Below are positions 61,288-64,000 of a stretch of DNA of 64,000 nucleotides, in pieces; the first letter of the stretch is position 1; every line of letters begins with the position of its first letter. The notes beneath the pieces are model-generated. The model did not search any database. It was not told the origin of the DNA and was given only the letters and a program-made list of their open reading frames with translations. This DNA is from Brevibacillus brevis (lineage in GTDB: Bacteria; Bacillota; Bacilli; Brevibacillales; Brevibacillaceae): NCBI RefSeq assembly GCF_900637055.1, contig NZ_LR134338.1:3110001-3174000 (forward strand). Direction: 5' to 3'. Both the position numbers and the translations under genes were made by a program.

Positions 61288-62244
61288 CTACTGTACAAGA
61301 TGGCAAGCGATCCAGTGTCCGTGCCTCACCTCCTTCCAGTCCGGCGCTGTTTCGGCGCAAATGCCTTGGGTAACTGGACATCTGGTGCGAAACGGGCAAC
61401 CGCTTGGCGGATGAATGGGGCTGGGCGGTTCTCCAGTCAGTACAATCTGCTCCCGCTCTTCGCGCTTGGCTGGATGGGAGACGGGCATGGCCGAGATCAA
61501 GGCCTGTGTGTACGGATGTAGCGGCGTGGCAAACAACTCCTCGCTCGGTGCCAGCTCCATCATCTGTCCCAGGTACATCACGCCAATCCGGTCGCTGATG
61601 TGCTTCACCATCGACAGGTCATGGGCGATAAACAGGTAGGTGATAGACCGCTCTGCCTGAAGATCGGCTAAAAGATTGACGATTTGCGCCTGAATAGACA
61701 CATCCAGTGCGGAGATGGACTCGTCTGCCACGATAAAGCTGGGCTCCACCGCAAGCGCGCGGGCAATTCCGATACGTTGTCGCTGTCCGCCACTGAATTC
61801 ATGCGGAAAGCGTTTTGCGTGGCTTGGGTGCAATCCTACCAGCTCCAGTAGCCGATAGATGCGCTCTTCCCGCTCTTTTCCTTTTGCCAATCCATAGGAA
61901 TCGATTCCTTCGGCGATGATGTCACCCACTCGTAATCGTGGATTGAGCGAGGCTTGCGGATCCTGGAAGATCAGCTGCATGTGGCGGTTTGCTTCCCTAC
62001 GCTCGCGTCTGTCCATTCTGGTGATGTCTTTACCTTGAAACAAGATTCGCCCTGCAGTAGCCGGGTACAGGCCCACGATCGTCCTGCCCAGCGTAGACTT
62101 GCCGCAGCCGCTTTCCCCGACGATTCCGAGCGTCTCCCCTCGCCTGATTTCAAAAGAGACGCGGTCAACAGCTCTAACCCGCTGTCCTCCGCCAATCTCA
62201 AATGATTTGGCGAGATTCTCTACCCGCACAATGTTGTCAAACAT
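61288..62244 (-). CDS. oppF: Oligopeptide ABC transporter ATP-binding protein OppF
   Basis: 318 residues: Walker A GESGCGKST, signature FSGGQRQRIGIARAL, Walker B FIVADESISALDVS, and the C-terminal oligopeptide domain with the four-Cys-type tail (GCPFRTRCPVTQGICAE) that can bind an iron-sulfur cluster. The start overlaps the oppD stop by 8 bp, and the DESxSALD form marks the F subunit. Second ATPase of the importer. Confidence 0.94.
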   Translation of the reverse strand: MFDNIVRVENLAKSFEIGGGQRVRAVDRVSFEIRRGETLGIVGESGCGKSTLGRTIVGLYPATAGRILFQGKDITRMDRRERREANRHMQLIFQDPQASLNPRLRVGDIIAEGIDSYGLAKGKEREERIYRLLELVGLHPSHAKRFPHEFSGGQRQRIGIARALAVEPSFIVADESISALDVSIQAQIVNLLADLQAERSITYLFIAHDLSMVKHISDRIGVMYLGQMMELAPSEELFATPLHPYTQALISAMPVSHPAKREEREQIVLTGEPPSPIHPPSGCPFRTRCPVTQGICAETAPDWKEVRHGHWIACHLVQ

Positions 62245-63259
62245 GTATCTCCCTCCCTGCTACCATCCACGCATCCGCTCTTTGGGCACGCGGGTCGTTC
62301 AACCAGCAGCTCGCCTCATGCTGATTGAAAAACGATTTCGATTGCGGCATATGCTCCAGACAAACTTCCATGGCAAACCGGCAACGGGCAGCGAACGGAC
62401 AACCGGCAGGCGGACGAAACAGATCCGGCGGTGTCCCTTCGATGGGGATCAGCCGCTCTTTTTTGCCTGCATCGAGGCGTGGCACAGACTGCAACAGCCC
62501 TTGTGTGTATGGATGGCGCGGATTGTCGAAGATTTCTCCCACCGGGCCGCTCTCCACCACTACGCCTGCGTACATGACCGCTACTTGATCGGCTACCTCT
62601 GCGACTACGCCCAGATCGTGGGTGATCAGAATGATCGAGGTGTTCAACTGCTCCTGCAATTCCTTCATCAGACGAAGGATCTGGGCCTGAATGGTCACGT
62701 CGAGCGCCGTCGTCGGCTCGTCGGCGATAACCAACTGCGGTTGGCAGGCAAGCGCCATGGCGATTCCGACACGCTGCCGCATGCCTCCGCTTAGTTCATG
62801 CGGATATTGTTCAAATCGCCTCGCTGCCTCCGGAATGCCTACCCTCTCCAGCAGTTTCAGCGTCTCTTCCATTGCTTCTGTCTTCGTCTGCTTTCGATGT
62901 TTGATCAGCCCTTCTGCAATCTGCTGGCCGATTTTCATCGTGGGGTTCAGCGAGGTCATCGGGTCCTGAAAGATCATCCCAATCTGCGAGCCACGAACCT
63001 GCTGCCATTCCAGCTTGGTCAGCCCCGTCAGTTCCCGCCCGCGAAACCGAATGCTGCCGCCTTTTACCTGTCCGGATCGTGGAGGAATCATCCCCATCAA
63101 TGCCCGCGCAGTCACACTTTTTCCGCAGCCGCTTTCCCCGACAATGGCCAGCGTCTCTCCCTCCTTTACAGAAAAGGAAACCCCTCTTACTGCCTGCACC
63201 TCTCCGCCGTACGTACGAAAGGAGACGCGCAACAGATCTACTTCTAACAATGGCTTCAC
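62237..63259 (-). CDS. oppD: Oligopeptide ABC transporter ATP-binding protein OppD
   Basis: 340 residues from GTG 63259 (GAGGGGGAG upstream). Walker A GESGCGKSV, signature LSGGMRQRVGIAMAL, Walker B LVIADEPTTALDVT, and the C-terminal Cys-rich tail GCPFAARCRFAMEVC. It pairs with OppF. The upstream extension of the frame to 63313 lies inside oppC and is not coding. Confidence 0.94.
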   Translation of the reverse strand: MKPLLEVDLLRVSFRTYGGEVQAVRGVSFSVKEGETLAIVGESGCGKSVTARALMGMIPPRSGQVKGGSIRFRGRELTGLTKLEWQQVRGSQIGMIFQDPMTSLNPTMKIGQQIAEGLIKHRKQTKTEAMEETLKLLERVGIPEAARRFEQYPHELSGGMRQRVGIAMALACQPQLVIADEPTTALDVTIQAQILRLMKELQEQLNTSIILITHDLGVVAEVADQVAVMYAGVVVESGPVGEIFDNPRHPYTQGLLQSVPRLDAGKKERLIPIEGTPPDLFRPPAGCPFAARCRFAMEVCLEHMPQSKSFFNQHEASCWLNDPRAQRADAWMVAGREIHV

Positions 63260-63272
63260 GATGTACTCCCCC

Positions 63273-64000
63273 TCATTTCCTGATCCGCGGGTCCAGTGCG
63301 TCCTGCAAACCATCCCCGAGCGCGTTGCACGCGAACATGGTAAGCGAAATCATAAATCCCGGAAAAAACAACCGCCACCACTGTCCGCTCAGCATAACCG
63401 CCAGCGCGTCGTTGGCCATCGTTCCCCAGCTGGCAGTTGGCGCTTGCACACCCAGCCCAAGAAAGCTGAGAAACGATTCGGCGAAAATCGCGTGCGGTAT
63501 CGTAAAGGTCAGGTTGACGATGATGACGCCGATCGTATTCGGCAGCAGATGTTTGATGATGATTTTGGCATGGGAGGTACCCAGCTTTTCTGCAGCCAGC
63601 ACAAACTCCTGACGCTTGATCTGCATGATTTGTCCTCTGACCAGGCGGGCCATGCCGACCCAGCCGGTTAGTGAAAGGGCAATAATGATCGTTGCGAGAC
63701 CAGGCTCCAGAACCACCATCAGCAGGATGACCACCAGCAGATACGGAATGCTGTACAGAATTTCAGCCAACCGCATCAAAATGTTGTCCACACGGTCGCC
63801 CAGCTCGTTCCTCCCTGCCATGTAACCGGATATCCCACCGATGCATACACCGATCACTAGGTCGATGGCAGCAGCCGCCACACCAATAAACAAAGAGATT
63901 TGACCGCCTACCCAGGTACGTGCCCACATGTCCCGACCCAAGTCATCCGTTCCAAACCAGTGCTCGCCCGACAGCGGCAGATTCCCCTTTGTCAATGACT
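63273..64000 (-). CDS. oppC: Oligopeptide ABC transporter permease OppC (5' end outside window)
   Basis: The frame is open to the right edge; about 242 residues are seen of about 300. It shows HWFGTDDLGRDMWARTWVGGQISLFIG, five membrane helices and the EAA loop AEKLGTSHAKIIIKHLLPNTIGVIIV, which contacts the ATPases. The N-terminal cytoplasmic part and first helix are missing. The stop is 13 bp before the oppD start. The partner oppB is expected just outside. Confidence 0.92.
   Translation of the reverse strand, partial: SLTKGNLPLSGEHWFGTDDLGRDMWARTWVGGQISLFIGVAAAAIDLVIGVCIGGISGYMAGRNELGDRVDNILMRLAEILYSIPYLLVVILLMVVLEPGLATIIIALSLTGWVGMARLVRGQIMQIKRQEFVLAAEKLGTSHAKIIIKHLLPNTIGVIIVNLTFTIPHAIFAESFLSFLGLGVQAPTASWGTMANDALAVMLSGQWWRLFFPGFMISLTMFACNALGDGLQDALDPRIRK

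Overview
The window looks like a Brevibacillus chromosome, close to B. brevis or B. parabrevis. Base composition is moderate. Ribosome binding sites are strong GGAGG-type sites and several genes use TTG or GTG starts. The first module of a linear-gramicidin-type synthetase (LgrA-like, with an N-terminal formyltransferase) runs off the left edge, and a ddl gene sits beside a MocR-type regulator, a pair described in B. brevis. I see no rRNA, tRNA, CRISPR array or intact insertion sequence. Most genes are on the minus strand.

Layout. 1-5.6 kb: 5' part of the lgrA-like synthetase and a divergent two-gene ABC transporter. 5.7-12.5 kb: a tight operon of RND pump, membrane fusion lipoprotein, type II thioesterase and aldo/keto reductase, probably serving export, repair and reduction of the peptide. 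12.7-14.4 kb: an SdpR/SdpI-like operon with a CPBP membrane protease. 14.9-17.2 kb: small hypothetical genes and gene remnants. 17.2-22.7 kb: a five-gene sensor operon (membrane-anchored protein, ABC ATPase, FtsX-type permease, response regulator, histidine kinase). 22.9-25.8 kb: a second two-component pair and an exported protein. 26.1-28.3 kb: katG. 28.9-30.4 kb: a graveyard of GNAT, MerR and FAD-oxidoreductase remnants around an intact methyltransferase. 30.5-35.2 kb: pepT, a DHFR-like reductase and a short UvrA-like ATPase.

35.2-42.8 kb: a seven-gene formate dehydrogenase and molybdenum cofactor operon (fdhA, DUF1641, psiE-like, DUF2294, fdhD, moaA, moeA), preceded by a leader that looks like a transcription attenuator. 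42.8-46 kb: a collagen-like/IPT/SGNH-hydrolase fusion and a VOC protein. 46.2-48.2 kb: a STAND-LuxR regulator. 48.3-53.6 kb: a MerR regulator, a frameshifted peptide-binding lipoprotein and two serine beta-lactamase-like hydrolases. 53.8-54.9 kb: a decayed cysteine synthase and an XRE-cupin regulator. 55-57.4 kb: ddl and its MocR regulator. Then a Spo0E-like protein, a Xaa-Pro aminopeptidase, and an oligopeptide transporter (oppC-D-F-A) that runs off the right edge.

The less ordinary signals are: the synthetase-linked RND/thioesterase/reductase operon and its unusual reductase; a dispersed 80-bp repeat that folds as an intrinsic terminator only when read from the minus strand and shows a compensatory base change between copies; the fdh leader with an 8-nt antiterminator match; the collagen-like SGNH protein; and the clustered pseudogenes.
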